A stretch of 22,436 nt of DNA from Thermoflexales bacterium (GCA_016931085.1 JAFGFO010000237.1:1-22436); one strand, 5' to 3'; positions 6,147 to 14,204 are shown, numbered from the stretch's first letter. Notes: generated by a model not told the origin, from the sequence alone. Made by a program: numbers and translations.

Positions 6147-8585
6147 TTATCCCATGATAACACGCACCTGATGCGTCTGCCCGTCGCCCAGGCTCGGCAC
6201 AACGTTACTCTGGACAGATTGCCCATCCATCTGGACAGACTTGACGCCTTGACACACGTGGTCGGGGTTTTCTACCTGGATCTCGTACACGGCGCTGCGG
6301 AACTCGCGCCTCACTTTGAAGCCATCCCACTCTTGGGGGATACAAGGATTGATAGACAGTCCCTCGTGCACCGGTTTGACGCCCAGGATATACTGGGTGG
6401 CGGCCTGGTACATCCACGAGGCCGTGCCAGACAGCCAACTGTTGCGGGCCAGCCCGAACTGGGGGTGCTCGTCGCCCAAGATGTTCTGCGGGTAGACATA
6501 CGGCTCGCATTCAAATTCGTCGATGCGGCCGTTTCTGGCCGCCGGGTTGATCTGGTCATAGTACTCAAACGCGCGGTTGCCGTTCCCGGTCAACGTCTCG
6601 GCGATAATGGCCCACGGGTTGGCGTGCAAAAAGATGCCGCCGTTTTCCTTGGCGCCCGGTGGGTAAGTCGTGATGCCGCCCTTGTCTGGATCATAGCCAT
6701 CAAAGCCCGGCGCGCTCAACTTGATGCCGTTGCGCGTATTGAGTCTTTTGTAAAGCGCGTCCAGGGCGGATCTGGCACGCTGGGGGGGAGCGAAACCTGA
6801 GATGACCGGCCACGACTGGCCGTTGGCGTAAATCTGGCCATGCGCGTTGGTGTGGGAGCCTAGCGGCGTCCCGTCGAAATCGAAATAACGCACGTACCAC
6901 TCCCCATCCCAGGCGTGCAGGTTGACCCGGCCTTCCATCTCTGTGTAATAAACGCCGTACTTTTCGGCCGAGGCCGCATCGCCCAGGACACCGGCCAGCT
7001 CGATCATCTCACGCAGCGCCTTGCCGTAAAGATTGGCCGTGAAGGCCGATTCGGCGCCCTTCCGCAGGTTGACCGTATCGTTCCAGTCGGCAAAGCCAAG
7101 CAGCGGCAGGCCGTGCGCGCCCACCGTGTGCCGCGTGAACTCGATCGCCCGCTGCAAATGCTCCAGCACGCTGCCCGACTCGAGCGGCTGCCCGTTTGGA
7201 TCCTTTTCATAATAGGGGATCAGCTCGTCAAGGAAGGTCCGATCGCCACTTTCTTTGAGATAAGCGCTAACTGCCAGAACGATCCACAGGTGATCGTCGC
7301 TGTAATAGTCAGGCCGGTCCCCCTCACCCGCCTCGCCCGTGGTGCCTTCCATCGTGAGCGGATTGAACTGGTGCATGGCCGAGCCGTCGCGCTTCTGCAC
7401 GCGCAGCAGTTGCCGGATGAGGTCCAGGCCCTCGGCGGGCATGCTGGCCAACACCCCCATCACGTCTTGCGAGCTGTCCCGAAAGCCAATGCCTCGCGAG
7501 CTGCCATAACCCAGTTGGTACAGCGAGAGATAGCGCGACCAGTTCTTGGTCGTGTGGCACTGGCGAGGATTGAACACGTTCAGCATGCGGTTCATGGCCA
7601 CATTGGGGGTTTCTACTTGCAGCTTGGACAGGTAGGCATCCCAGAAGCGGCGCATATCCTCGAGGGCGCGCTCGACGGCCGCCTCGTCCCTGTAAGTGCT
7701 GGTGAAATGCTCGACGGCGGGATCCTCCCAAAACCCTATCCCCTCGACGTCGATCTGGCCAAGTTGGGTAATCAACTGCCTGCTCTCGCCTGGCTGGATG
7801 ACTCCCAGGTGGTGCAGCAAGGCGGCTATGTTATCACTGCGCAGCGCCTCATAGTCGCTCAGCTCGGCCTGCTGCAGGCTGAGCGGGTTGGCCCACGAGC
7901 CATATTCATTATCCCCCAGGAATCTCTTGCGATCGGACTCGAAAGAAGAGGCCGGCAGGTTGGAGGTGAAATAGTTGAGCCGGAAGTCACGGAGCATGAA
8001 AGGGTACTGGAAAAGCAGCACGCGCCCGGCCTCGTCCTTGACCGCTCTGCTTTGCATCGTCTGGGGCACCCAGTCGGCATTCGTGAATTGCTTGAGCGCG
8101 TCCGGGTGAGTATATTCCACCACGGGTATGGCGTCCAGCTCGAGGGGGTGGGAGCCCACGTTGGTCAAGCGGATGTCACGGATCTCGCACTGCACCCTCT
8201 GGTCGTGAGGGACAAAGATCGTGACCTGGCTGCGAATGCCGTAACACTCTGAAATGATGCGGGTATAACCCAGCCCCACCCGGCACTCGTAGCTGTCAAA
8301 TGGCGCCAGGCACGGCACATAGAAAGGCGAGAAAAGCCGGTAGCCCTGTCCCTCCTTGATGCGCAGATAAAGTGTCTCGCCCTTAAAGTCCGAGCTGGGC
8401 AATTGGGCCACGTAGCGGGTGATGCGGTTGAGCGCCGGGTCACGCCGGCAGATCAACGCGCCGCCGGTGTGATCCACAAAGCCGCCAAACGCCAGCGTGC
8501 CGGTATAGTTGATCCACTTGACCGGCGTTTTAGGATTGGTGATGACGTATTCACGCCGTGCGTCGTCAAAAAAGCCGTATTGCAC
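6147..8585 (-). CDS. GH94 glycoside phosphorylase (cellobiose/cellodextrin phosphorylase-like)
   Basis: Cleaves a beta-glucoside with phosphate to give alpha-glucose-1-phosphate plus the shortened sugar, in the cytoplasm. The N-terminus YGFFDDARREYVITNPKTP matches cellobiose-phosphorylase-type GH94 enzymes, and 812 residues is close to the length of those enzymes. Domains: N-terminal beta-sandwich (about 1-290), linker helices, an (alpha/alpha)6 barrel (about 320-740) with GFADWNDTVN (498-507; DWND holds the general acid in GH94), and a C-terminal beta-sheet cap. The GTG start at 8585 is preceded at 5 bases by a strong GGGGGGAGG; an in-frame upstream ATG at 8717 would put the promoter inside the coding region. 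Substrate (cellobiose, laminaribiose, cellodextrin) cannot be fixed from sequence. First gene of the operon with the mutarotase-like and solute-binding genes. Confidence 0.88.
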   Translation of the reverse strand: MQYGFFDDARREYVITNPKTPVKWINYTGTLAFGGFVDHTGGALICRRDPALNRITRYVAQLPSSDFKGETLYLRIKEGQGYRLFSPFYVPCLAPFDSYECRVGLGYTRIISECYGIRSQVTIFVPHDQRVQCEIRDIRLTNVGSHPLELDAIPVVEYTHPDALKQFTNADWVPQTMQSRAVKDEAGRVLLFQYPFMLRDFRLNYFTSNLPASSFESDRKRFLGDNEYGSWANPLSLQQAELSDYEALRSDNIAALLHHLGVIQPGESRQLITQLGQIDVEGIGFWEDPAVEHFTSTYRDEAAVERALEDMRRFWDAYLSKLQVETPNVAMNRMLNVFNPRQCHTTKNWSRYLSLYQLGYGSSRGIGFRDSSQDVMGVLASMPAEGLDLIRQLLRVQKRDGSAMHQFNPLTMEGTTGEAGEGDRPDYYSDDHLWIVLAVSAYLKESGDRTFLDELIPYYEKDPNGQPLESGSVLEHLQRAIEFTRHTVGAHGLPLLGFADWNDTVNLRKGAESAFTANLYGKALREMIELAGVLGDAASAEKYGVYYTEMEGRVNLHAWDGEWYVRYFDFDGTPLGSHTNAHGQIYANGQSWPVISGFAPPQRARSALDALYKRLNTRNGIKLSAPGFDGYDPDKGGITTYPPGAKENGGIFLHANPWAIIAETLTGNGNRAFEYYDQINPAARNGRIDEFECEPYVYPQNILGDEHPQFGLARNSWLSGTASWMYQAATQYILGVKPVHEGLSINPCIPQEWDGFKVRREFRSAVYEIQVENPDHVCQGVKSVQMDGQSVQSNVVPSLGDGQTHQVRVIMG

Positions 8586-8654
8586 GAGAACCTCCCCCCA
8601 AACAAGCCGTAGGCCGGCATCCCTATGCCAGCCTTGGTGTCGGTTACGGTCTCT

Positions 8655-8683
8655 ATAATACCACAAAGAGCTAATAGTGTAAA
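8655..8683 (-). promoter_or_regulatory. Promoter of the GH94 operon
   Basis: On the minus strand TTTACA (8683-8678), 17 bases, then TATTAT (8660-8655). The predicted start near 8648 gives a leader of about 62 bases before the GTG at 8585. Confidence 0.65.
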
Positions 8684-8735
8684 ACCTGACGCGAGGGATC
8701 AGGCACCATGGGCGCACCGTTGTGCGCAGCCCCCC

Positions 8736-9530
8736 CTACGGCGAGGCCGTTGGCGTGGGGCGCTCCGAGGGCGGCGTGGGCGATGGCGGCGACTGTGTGG
8801 CCGTAGGACGCTCCGAAGGCGGCGTGGGTGAAGACGGCGGAGGAGGGGGAGGCGGAGGCGGTGCATCCGTCGGCGTGGCCGTGGGTGTGGGCAAGGGCGT
8901 AGACGTGGCTGTAGGCAAGGGCGTACGAGTGGCCGTGGGCAGGGGCGTCAACGTGGCCGTGGGCAGGGGTGTCAACGTGGCCGTGGGCAGGGGCGTCGGT
9001 GTAGAGCTGGGAGGCAGCGTCGGCGTCGTGCTTGGCGAGAGCAGAGGCGTGACGCTGGCTGGGGGCAAGGAAGTCGCGCCCGGGGCGGGCGTGCTCGTGG
9101 CGGCCGGAGGCGGACTGGATGGAGCACCCGTGGCAGCCGGCGCACCCGTGGCCAGTGGAGGACTGGGTGGAGCCGTCGCGCCAGCCGGCAGGGCACTGCC
9201 TGGCGTCGGCGTCGCGCTGGGCAGGGGTCGCTCGGTCACCACTGGCACCGCCAGCATGGCCGTGACAGTCGCCCGCACCTCACTGACGGAGCTCCGTCCG
9301 CCGGCCGCGTCGGCCACGATCGCCTCCAGGAGCTGCGAGCCGGCAGGGGCGATATGTGTGCCGCGAGGGTCAGTGCTATAGTCAGCCGTCAAAGGAGAAC
9401 GCAAATCGACCGGGTACTGGCTGGCTAAGGCCAGTCTGAAATTGCCTCCCACCATGCCGGCTAAAACCGGCAAGATCACAGCCACGATCAGCAGAGACAA
9501 GATGAGGCTCTGGTCGGAACGCTCAGGCAT
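8736..9530 (-). CDS. Membrane-anchored Pro/Thr-rich surface protein coupled to the cyclase
   Basis: A 264-residue protein. Residues 1-6 are polar, then one hydrophobic segment (about 7-29, LILSLLIVAVILPVLAGMV) acts as a signal anchor. About 70 residues of ordinary sequence follow (ASQYPVDLRSPLTADYSTDPRG...SQLLEAIVADAAGG). From about residue 110 the chain is almost only Pro, Thr, Ser and Ala, including PLPTATLT-type octapeptides and an eight- to nine-Pro run, ending SERPTPTASP. This is typical of stalk-like or wall-spanning regions exposed outside the cell. The ATG at 9530 lies within the last codons of the cyclase (8-base overlap ATGCCTGA) with GAGGGG before it, which indicates translational coupling. 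An upstream in-frame extension inside the cyclase is not believable. Function is unknown; it may shield or anchor the cyclase sensor. Confidence 0.75.
   Translation of the reverse strand: MPERSDQSLILSLLIVAVILPVLAGMVGGNFRLALASQYPVDLRSPLTADYSTDPRGTHIAPAGSQLLEAIVADAAGGRSSVSEVRATVTAMLAVPVVTERPLPSATPTPGSALPAGATAPPSPPLATGAPAATGAPSSPPPAATSTPAPGATSLPPASVTPLLSPSTTPTLPPSSTPTPLPTATLTPLPTATLTPLPTATRTPLPTATSTPLPTPTATPTDAPPPPPPPPPSSPTPPSERPTATQSPPSPTPPSERPTPTASP
8881..9000 (-). repeat. 24-bp tandem repeats encoding PLPTATLT octapeptides
   Basis: Four 24-base units (8905-8928, 8929-8952, 8953-8976, 8977-9000), preceded by a diverged longer unit, encode PLPTAT-x-TP steps of the Pro/Thr-rich protein. Two units differ by one base, so the array has probably expanded recently and its copy number may vary between strains. 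Confidence 0.8.
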
Positions 9531-12126
9531 GCGCTTCCCCCTCGGCGACCGCGTAGATGTGCACCTGGGAGGTTTTGCCCCTGACCCCAACCTGGCCCAG
9601 ATCGCGGAGCTCGAAGCCATGGTCGACGCCCAGGGCGTCCAGGGTATCCTGGCTGATCAGCAGATCGTAGGGGGCGAACTGGCGCGTCAGCCCCTCGATG
9701 CGCGAGGCAACGTTGACCGGGTCGCCAATCGTGGTGTATTCCAGCCGCTCGGCGGCGCCGACCGTGCCCACGATGACCTCACCCGTGTTGATGCCAATGC
9801 CAACGTGAATAGGCGGCTGTCCCCTGGCCGCGCGTTGGATGTTCAGCTCGTTCAAGGCAGACTGCATGGCCAGGGCAGCTTTAACGGCTCTGGCGGCGTG
9901 GTCAGCCTGCGGAATAGGAGCGCCAAAGATAGCCAGGGTCGAATCTCCGCCGAACTTGTTGACGACTCCCCCGTGCTCGGCAAGAGGTGGGTAGATCGCC
10001 CCAAAGAACTCGTTGAGCATAGCGACCACCTGGCTGGCTTTGTGCTGTTCGGAGAAGGCGGTAAAGTCCTTGATGTCGCAGAACAGGATCGAGACGGTGC
10101 GGGACTCTCCCCCTAATGTGATTTGGCCGTTAGAGACGGCCTGGATCAAGGCCGCGCTGACCTCGGGCGACACGGCCCGCCCAAAGATATCTCTGACGGC
10201 TTCGCCCAAGCGCAGTTGGACGACCATTTCGTTAAAAGCTTGCGCCAGATCGCCCACTTCGTCGTGGGTGTCTACCACCACCTCTTGATCCAGGTTGCCC
10301 CCGGCCACCTGGCGTGACGCACGAGCGAGGGCCATGATCGGCTGGGTGATGTGCCGGGCGACCGCCGTGCCGACTCCCATCACGCCCAGCAGAGCCGCCC
10401 CGATCAGCCCGATCAGGCCGACCTGGCTGATCGGGCTGGCGTGCACCAGGTAGCCTTCCGACATGGCGATCGCCAAGACAGCCATGTCAGCCCCTCTGCG
10501 CGCCTCGAAGGGGAGAAAAACCTGGCTATAGCGCTGTCCCCTCTCTTCAAACGCGCCGATATGAGCGCTGCTTTGCCTGCTCAACACCTGGGCATAGCGT
10601 TGGGGTGTGATGTCCAGTCCAACGCTCGTGGGAAAAGTGCTGGCCGCCACGTGCCCATCGCTGGCGTACACGGTGGCGTGATCTGCGCCCGAAGCCTCGT
10701 AGATGGCTTCGGTCAGCTCGTCCAGGTAGGCGCCGATCAGGACGACGCCCACCATCTCCTCCCCGTCCAAAAGCGGGGCGGCGACGTAGAAAGCATCGCC
10801 CAACGGCGCACCGAGGACCAGGCCGGCGAACTTGTCACCCAGTTGGTCTTGCTCGCCGGCCAACACCCGCTTGACAAAGGCTTGGCTGGCGTAAAAATCG
10901 GTGCCCTTGACGGCGTCATACGCCACGGCCGAGTTGTCGAGCTGGCGGCGCAGAGACAACAACGTCACCCCCTGCCGGTCGAGCACTTCGAGCAAATCAG
11001 TTTGGTTGTTGGCCACCCACGGGTAGGCAAGTGCGCGAGCTGCCTCGGCGTCGCCGCGGCGCACAGCTTGGGCCAGGCCCTCGGTGTTGGCCACCAGCCG
11101 CAGCGTAGCCAGGTGCTCGCGCTCGACCTTGACCACGTGATTGGCGGCCAGGCGCCCGGCCGCCAACAATTGCTCGACAAAGCGCTGTTGAACCGAGTCG
11201 ACGACGAGCCGGCTGATCACCACGGCGCTCAAGATGGCCAAGAACCCCGCCAGGAGCGCGTAAGGCAGCGTGATTTTAAAGCGCAGACTGGGGTTCAGCC
11301 ACGCACCCAAGCGAGCGCCAGCCTCAACCCAAGGCAGCGGGGAGTGTTCAAGCTCATCTGAAACAACTTCTTCCACAGGCTGAGTAGACGCAGCAGAGGT
11401 GTACTCGGCGGATGCGTCTCGAGCCCAGTCCTGCTCCTGATCCCTTGGCAAGGGAAGCTGACGATCGAGAGAAACGTGCGCCTGAGGCGCAGACATCTCT
11501 TCGTAGCTTTGACGCTCGACAGGCGGGGTGGTCGTTTCAACAGGCGGGTCCAGGCGAGCAGCGGCCTGCTTGTGAGCCAGGGCAGCCGCGCGATAGCTCA
11601 AAGCCTGCTTCAGCGCGTGCGCCAGCTTGCCGCGGTCGTCGCCGGTGCTGATCATGTCCTGTTTCTGAAAGTAGCCATCAGCACCCAACTGCATGGCGTT
11701 GACGGCCGACTTGACGCTGCCCAGGCGGGTCAATACGACGACGGTGCTTTCATCCTCCTCCTGGCGGATTCGTTGGAGCAGCTCCAGGCCATCCATATCC
11801 GGCAGCAGCAGTTCGAGCACGATCAGGTCATAGCGCTGCATGGCCAGCTCTGCCAGCCCAGCCTGAGCGTTGGCGGTGACTGTGACCGTGGCGCCCAGCG
11901 AGCCCAGGAGTTTGCCAAGATAGCTTCGCACGGCCTCAGAGTTATCAGCGACCAGCACACGCTTGTCTCGGAATTGCTCCTCAAGCCGCAGCTCTTCGGC
12001 CTGCCACAGTTCCAGGCCAGCCAATCGCTGTGCAGCGTAGGCTTGAGCCGAGCCGTTATGTGGAGAGTCATCCTCCTGAGGTCGGGCTTGCGCGGTGTCC
12101 TGTATCGATATCCAAGTTTGCTCCAT
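9523..12126 (-). CDS. Transmembrane class III adenylate/guanylate cyclase with N-terminal pseudo-receiver, Cache and HAMP domains
   Basis: Makes a cyclic nucleotide (probably cAMP) at the membrane. Order in 867 residues: receiver domain 55-158; Pro/acidic linker; TM1 about 287-308; Cache-like extracytoplasmic sensor about 310-560; TM2 about 569-590; HAMP about 590-640 (HDEVGDLAQAFNEMV); class III catalytic domain about 674-860. The catalytic part has metal Asps D684 (FCDIKDFT) and D728 (KFGGD), substrate-selecting K724, T798 at the partner position (class IIIb style), and N805/R809 for the transition state, so it looks active. The receiver keeps T133 and K155, but the phospho-acceptor Asp is Glu (E105, VLELLLPD) and the acidic pair reads D61-N62, so it probably cannot be phosphorylated and may mimic the 'on' state. 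Start ATG follows GAGGG closely. Coupled to the downstream Pro/Thr-rich gene. Confidence 0.9.
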   Translation of the reverse strand: MEQTWISIQDTAQARPQEDDSPHNGSAQAYAAQRLAGLELWQAEELRLEEQFRDKRVLVADNSEAVRSYLGKLLGSLGATVTVTANAQAGLAELAMQRYDLIVLELLLPDMDGLELLQRIRQEEDESTVVVLTRLGSVKSAVNAMQLGADGYFQKQDMISTGDDRGKLAHALKQALSYRAAALAHKQAAARLDPPVETTTPPVERQSYEEMSAPQAHVSLDRQLPLPRDQEQDWARDASAEYTSAASTQPVEEVVSDELEHSPLPWVEAGARLGAWLNPSLRFKITLPYALLAGFLAILSAVVISRLVVDSVQQRFVEQLLAAGRLAANHVVKVEREHLATLRLVANTEGLAQAVRRGDAEAARALAYPWVANNQTDLLEVLDRQGVTLLSLRRQLDNSAVAYDAVKGTDFYASQAFVKRVLAGEQDQLGDKFAGLVLGAPLGDAFYVAAPLLDGEEMVGVVLIGAYLDELTEAIYEASGADHATVYASDGHVAASTFPTSVGLDITPQRYAQVLSRQSSAHIGAFEERGQRYSQVFLPFEARRGADMAVLAIAMSEGYLVHASPISQVGLIGLIGAALLGVMGVGTAVARHITQPIMALARASRQVAGGNLDQEVVVDTHDEVGDLAQAFNEMVVQLRLGEAVRDIFGRAVSPEVSAALIQAVSNGQITLGGESRTVSILFCDIKDFTAFSEQHKASQVVAMLNEFFGAIYPPLAEHGGVVNKFGGDSTLAIFGAPIPQADHAARAVKAALAMQSALNELNIQRAARGQPPIHVGIGINTGEVIVGTVGAAERLEYTTIGDPVNVASRIEGLTRQFAPYDLLISQDTLDALGVDHGFELRDLGQVGVRGKTSQVHIYAVAEGEAHA

Positions 12127-12211
12127 CTGCCCTCAACATGCCCCGCATGCTTTCCACGTCCCCCTGCCCTACTCTGGCCTTGTAGCCGCGCTTTACGCAG
12201 CGCGTCTCATT

Positions 12212-12239
12212 CGAGTATACCGTGTCCTTCCTATACTCG
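12212..12239. promoter_or_regulatory. Inverted repeat CGAGTATA-N12-TATACTCG upstream of cyclase
   Basis: Perfect 8-bp arms at 12212-12219 and 12232-12239, about 87 bases upstream of the cyclase ATG. Each arm contains a -10-like TATA sequence (TATACT on the minus strand at 12219-12214), but no good -35 is spaced from it. The surrounding 12127-12382 gap contains no gene that I can support. It is a candidate operator/promoter of the cyclase operon. Confidence 0.35.
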
Positions 12240-12361
12240 CGTTACAAGGCCGTTACACTAGCATTACCACAGCAAGGGGACAGCCTCCCTCAGACAGAGG
12301 GGCAAGCGGCACAGGGGCAAGTTTTGACGGGCTTATCGCACTGGTGGGGGCTGAGGCATGA

Positions 12362-12385
12362 CCGGAACCTTCCGGGGGCCGGTCA
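12362..12385 (-). terminator. GC-rich hairpin at the end of the P-II-like gene
   Basis: CCGGAA-CC-TTCCGG (12362-12375) is a perfect small hairpin, and TGACCGG (12359-12365) can alternatively pair with CCGGTCA (12379-12385). It overlaps the stop of the minus-strand operon. No T-run follows, so efficient intrinsic termination is doubtful. Confidence 0.3.
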
Positions 12386-12760
12386 CCTACTGACGTCTCG
12401 CTTCCAGTACGGGCGCATCCCCATCGCGCGCGTCACGGGCATGACGAACAACAGGCCGCTGTTTGGCGCGTTAAAGTCGCCGCCCACAGCGCGCTCGGTG
12501 GCCGCGATCAGGCCATCCAGGTCCAGATCGTCATCCACGACGACGAACACGGTCCGGTGAGGGTGTTCCTCGCTTTCCAGCAAATGCACAATCGAGGGAA
12601 ACAGGGGCAGATCGTCGCGCTGTGCGCGCGCGTTTCGAATCCCTTGCAGCCCAATGCTTTCCAGGATCGTCACGCCTGACACGCCAAGTTCTTCCCAGGC
12701 GTCCAGCACGGCATGGCATTTATCAGCATCAGGCATGACAACAAAGATCGCATTAGGCAT
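12383..12760 (-). CDS. P-II-like (GlnB/CutA-fold) small regulatory protein
   Basis: A 125-residue protein with a ferredoxin-like P-II pattern. MPNAIFVVMPDADKCHAVLDAWEELGVSGVTILESIGLQG aligns with the first beta-alpha-beta of GlnB-type proteins (…GVxGxTV-E-x-GFG). The region 45-68, where a T-loop would lie, is unlike GlnB and has no uridylylated Tyr. RTVFVVVDDD at 69-78 and SGLLFVMPVTRAMGM at 101-115 match the later strands (GKIFVLPV in P-II). Such proteins bind adenine nucleotides or metals and control a partner transporter. The ATG overlaps the antiporter stop by 8 bases (ATGCCTAA), so the two are translationally coupled and probably form a functional pair. Fold assignment rests on pattern similarity alone. 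Confidence 0.65.
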   Translation of the reverse strand: MPNAIFVVMPDADKCHAVLDAWEELGVSGVTILESIGLQGIRNARAQRDDLPLFPSIVHLLESEEHPHRTVFVVVDDDLDLDGLIAATERAVGGDFNAPNSGLLFVMPVTRAMGMRPYWKRDVSR

Positions 12761-13994
12761 GCTCGGCCTCCTTTTTAGCCTCCCCGGCCCGGCCAGTCTC
12801 GCCAGGCCGGGCGATATACGTCAGCCGCAGCAAAGGCGGCGTGACCAGCGTGGTGGCCAGCACAAGGAGCGTGACAACCGAGAACAAGTCTGTCTCGATA
12901 ATGCCGGCCTCCACACCCACCGAGGCGATAATCAATCCCACCTCGCCCCGGCTGACCATTCCCACACCCACTCGCAGCGATTCGTGGTTGGTGAATCCGC
13001 CCATCCGCGCGCCCAGGCCACACCCGATCACCTTGGCAACGATCGCCACTCCGATTAACACCAGGGCAAACGGCAAGTCCCGTCCGGCCAATTGGTGCAG
13101 GTCGGTCTCCAGGCCAATGTTCACGAAAAAGATCGGGACAAAGAAGGCGTAGGTGATCGTGTGCATCGCGCGCGCGATTTTGTCGCGCAGGTGGCTGCGC
13201 CCAAATCCAAGCCCGGCGATGAATGCGCCGGTGATGGCCACCAGCCCGCCGGCAAGCTCAGCCGACCATGCAAACGCCAGGGCTGACACCATGACGAACG
13301 AGATCAAGCCCTCGCTGATGGGCTGGCGATCTACCCAGGCGGCTATGCGCGGAAGCAACAAGAATGCCACCGCGGTGGCCAAGCCGAGATAAAGCGCCAT
13401 CTTGAGCGGCACGAGCCAGAGTCCACTGCCGGATGTGCCGCCCGTCATCGCCATAAAAGTCGACAGCAGCAAGACAACCACCACGTCGTCAATCACGGCT
13501 GCCCCCAACAAGGCCAGGCCCTCACGTGTGCGCAGCTTGCCCAATTCCAGCAAGGTCTGCGCGCTGATGCTGACGCTGGTCGCCGTCAGAATGATACCGA
13601 CAAACAAAGCTGAGGAGACCTGGTAGCCAAACAGCCACGCCGCCAACCAGCCAAAAACCAACGGGACGAGCACACCATTGAGGCCAGCCAGCAGTGATAC
13701 GCGGCCAGAGCGGAGCATTCTTTCCAGGTCGATTTCCAGCCCGGCCATGAACATCAGGCAGATCACGCCCAGTTCCGCCAATTCGAGAATGGTGACGTGC
13801 AACAGCTTGGGATCATCCGGGTTGGCGAGGATTCCTTGGCCCAGCAAGTCGAGCAGGCTGGGGCCGAGCAACACACCCACCAGCAGCTCGCCCAACACGG
13901 CCGGCTGGCGCAGCCAGTTGGCGATCCGCCCGCCAGCCTTGGCACCCGTGATGATGATGGTTAGCGAGAAAAGCAGTTGAAGAAAAGGCGTCAT
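12753..13994 (-). CDS. CPA2-family cation/proton antiporter (Kef/NapA type, membrane domain only)
   Basis: Exchanges Na+ or K+ for protons across the cytoplasmic membrane. 413 residues, essentially all transmembrane (11-13 segments). Family features: PAVLGELLVGVLLGPSLL (31-48), ELGVICLMFMAGLEIDL (74-90) and GAAVIDDVVVVLLL (164-177) with the paired Asp (D169, D170) that binds ion and proton in electrogenic CPA2 members. There is no TrkA-N/RCK domain at the C-terminus, where Kef-type channels carry their regulatory part; the coupled P-II-like protein may fill that role. The ATG at 13994 begins a good first helix. The longer frame continuing to 14372 runs antisense through two tRNA genes and is not real. 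The preceding promoter (14048-14020) fits this start. Confidence 0.9.
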   Translation of the reverse strand: MTPFLQLLFSLTIIITGAKAGGRIANWLRQPAVLGELLVGVLLGPSLLDLLGQGILANPDDPKLLHVTILELAELGVICLMFMAGLEIDLERMLRSGRVSLLAGLNGVLVPLVFGWLAAWLFGYQVSSALFVGIILTATSVSISAQTLLELGKLRTREGLALLGAAVIDDVVVVLLLSTFMAMTGGTSGSGLWLVPLKMALYLGLATAVAFLLLPRIAAWVDRQPISEGLISFVMVSALAFAWSAELAGGLVAITGAFIAGLGFGRSHLRDKIARAMHTITYAFFVPIFFVNIGLETDLHQLAGRDLPFALVLIGVAIVAKVIGCGLGARMGGFTNHESLRVGVGMVSRGEVGLIIASVGVEAGIIETDLFSVVTLLVLATTLVTPPLLRLTYIARPGETGRAGEAKKEAEHA

Positions 13995-14019
13995 GTCATG
14001 ACCTGTTTTTAGATGCCCA

Positions 14020-14048
14020 AGTGTACCAGTTATCCTTCTAAATTGCAA
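14020..14048 (-). promoter_or_regulatory. Promoter of the antiporter/P-II-like operon
   Basis: On the minus strand TTGCAA (14048-14043), 17 bases, TACACT (14025-14020), followed 25 bases later by the antiporter ATG. It is divergent from the tRNA-Ala promoter. Confidence 0.5.
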
Positions 14049-14089
14049 GACGTTCCCCGGGATTGCGCTATCCCCTCCCCAAAGCTCGT

Positions 14090-14118
14090 TTGACAAAGCG
14101 CCCACGCCATAGTATACT
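14090..14118 (+). promoter_or_regulatory. Promoter of tRNA-Ala(CGC)
   Basis: TTGACA (14090-14095), 17-base spacer, TATACT (14113-14118); predicted start about 14125, seven bases before the mature tRNA 5' end. Confidence 0.8.
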
Positions 14119-14131
14119 AGGCTCCACACAG

Positions 14132-14204
14132 GGGCCTGTGGCTCAGTTGGGAGAGCGTTCGGTTCGCATCCGAGAGGTCGCGGGTTCGAATCCCGCCAGG
14201 TCCA
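14132..14204 (+). tRNA. tRNA-Ala (anticodon CGC)
   Basis: A complete 73-base cloverleaf: acceptor GGGCCTG/CAGGTCC containing the G3:U70 pair that marks alanine tRNAs, D arm GCTC/GAGC, anticodon stem TTCGG/CCGAG with loop TTCGCAT (anticodon CGC, 14165-14167), and T arm GCGGG-TTCGAAT-CCCGC. The CCA end is not encoded. A 12-bp palindrome (14217-14228, GGTTCGCGAACC) follows without a T-run. Confidence 0.97.

Noticed and set aside
6915..8252. 445-codon open frame opposite the GH94 gene
   Set aside because: Antisense shadow produced by GC-rich codon bias; no recognisable domains, and the opposite strand is a clear enzyme.
8586..8717. N-terminal extension of the GH94 gene from ATG 8717
   Set aside because: The promoter (8655-8683) lies inside it, and the GTG at 8585 has a very strong Shine-Dalgarno and matches the family N-terminus.
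8881..9000. CRISPR-like regular repeats
   Set aside because: 24-bp units are contiguous, without spacers, and encode octapeptides of a Pro/Thr-rich protein.
10351..11361. 336-codon open frame opposite the cyclase
   Set aside because: Antisense shadow; composition rich in His, Gln, Arg and Gly without domain patterns.
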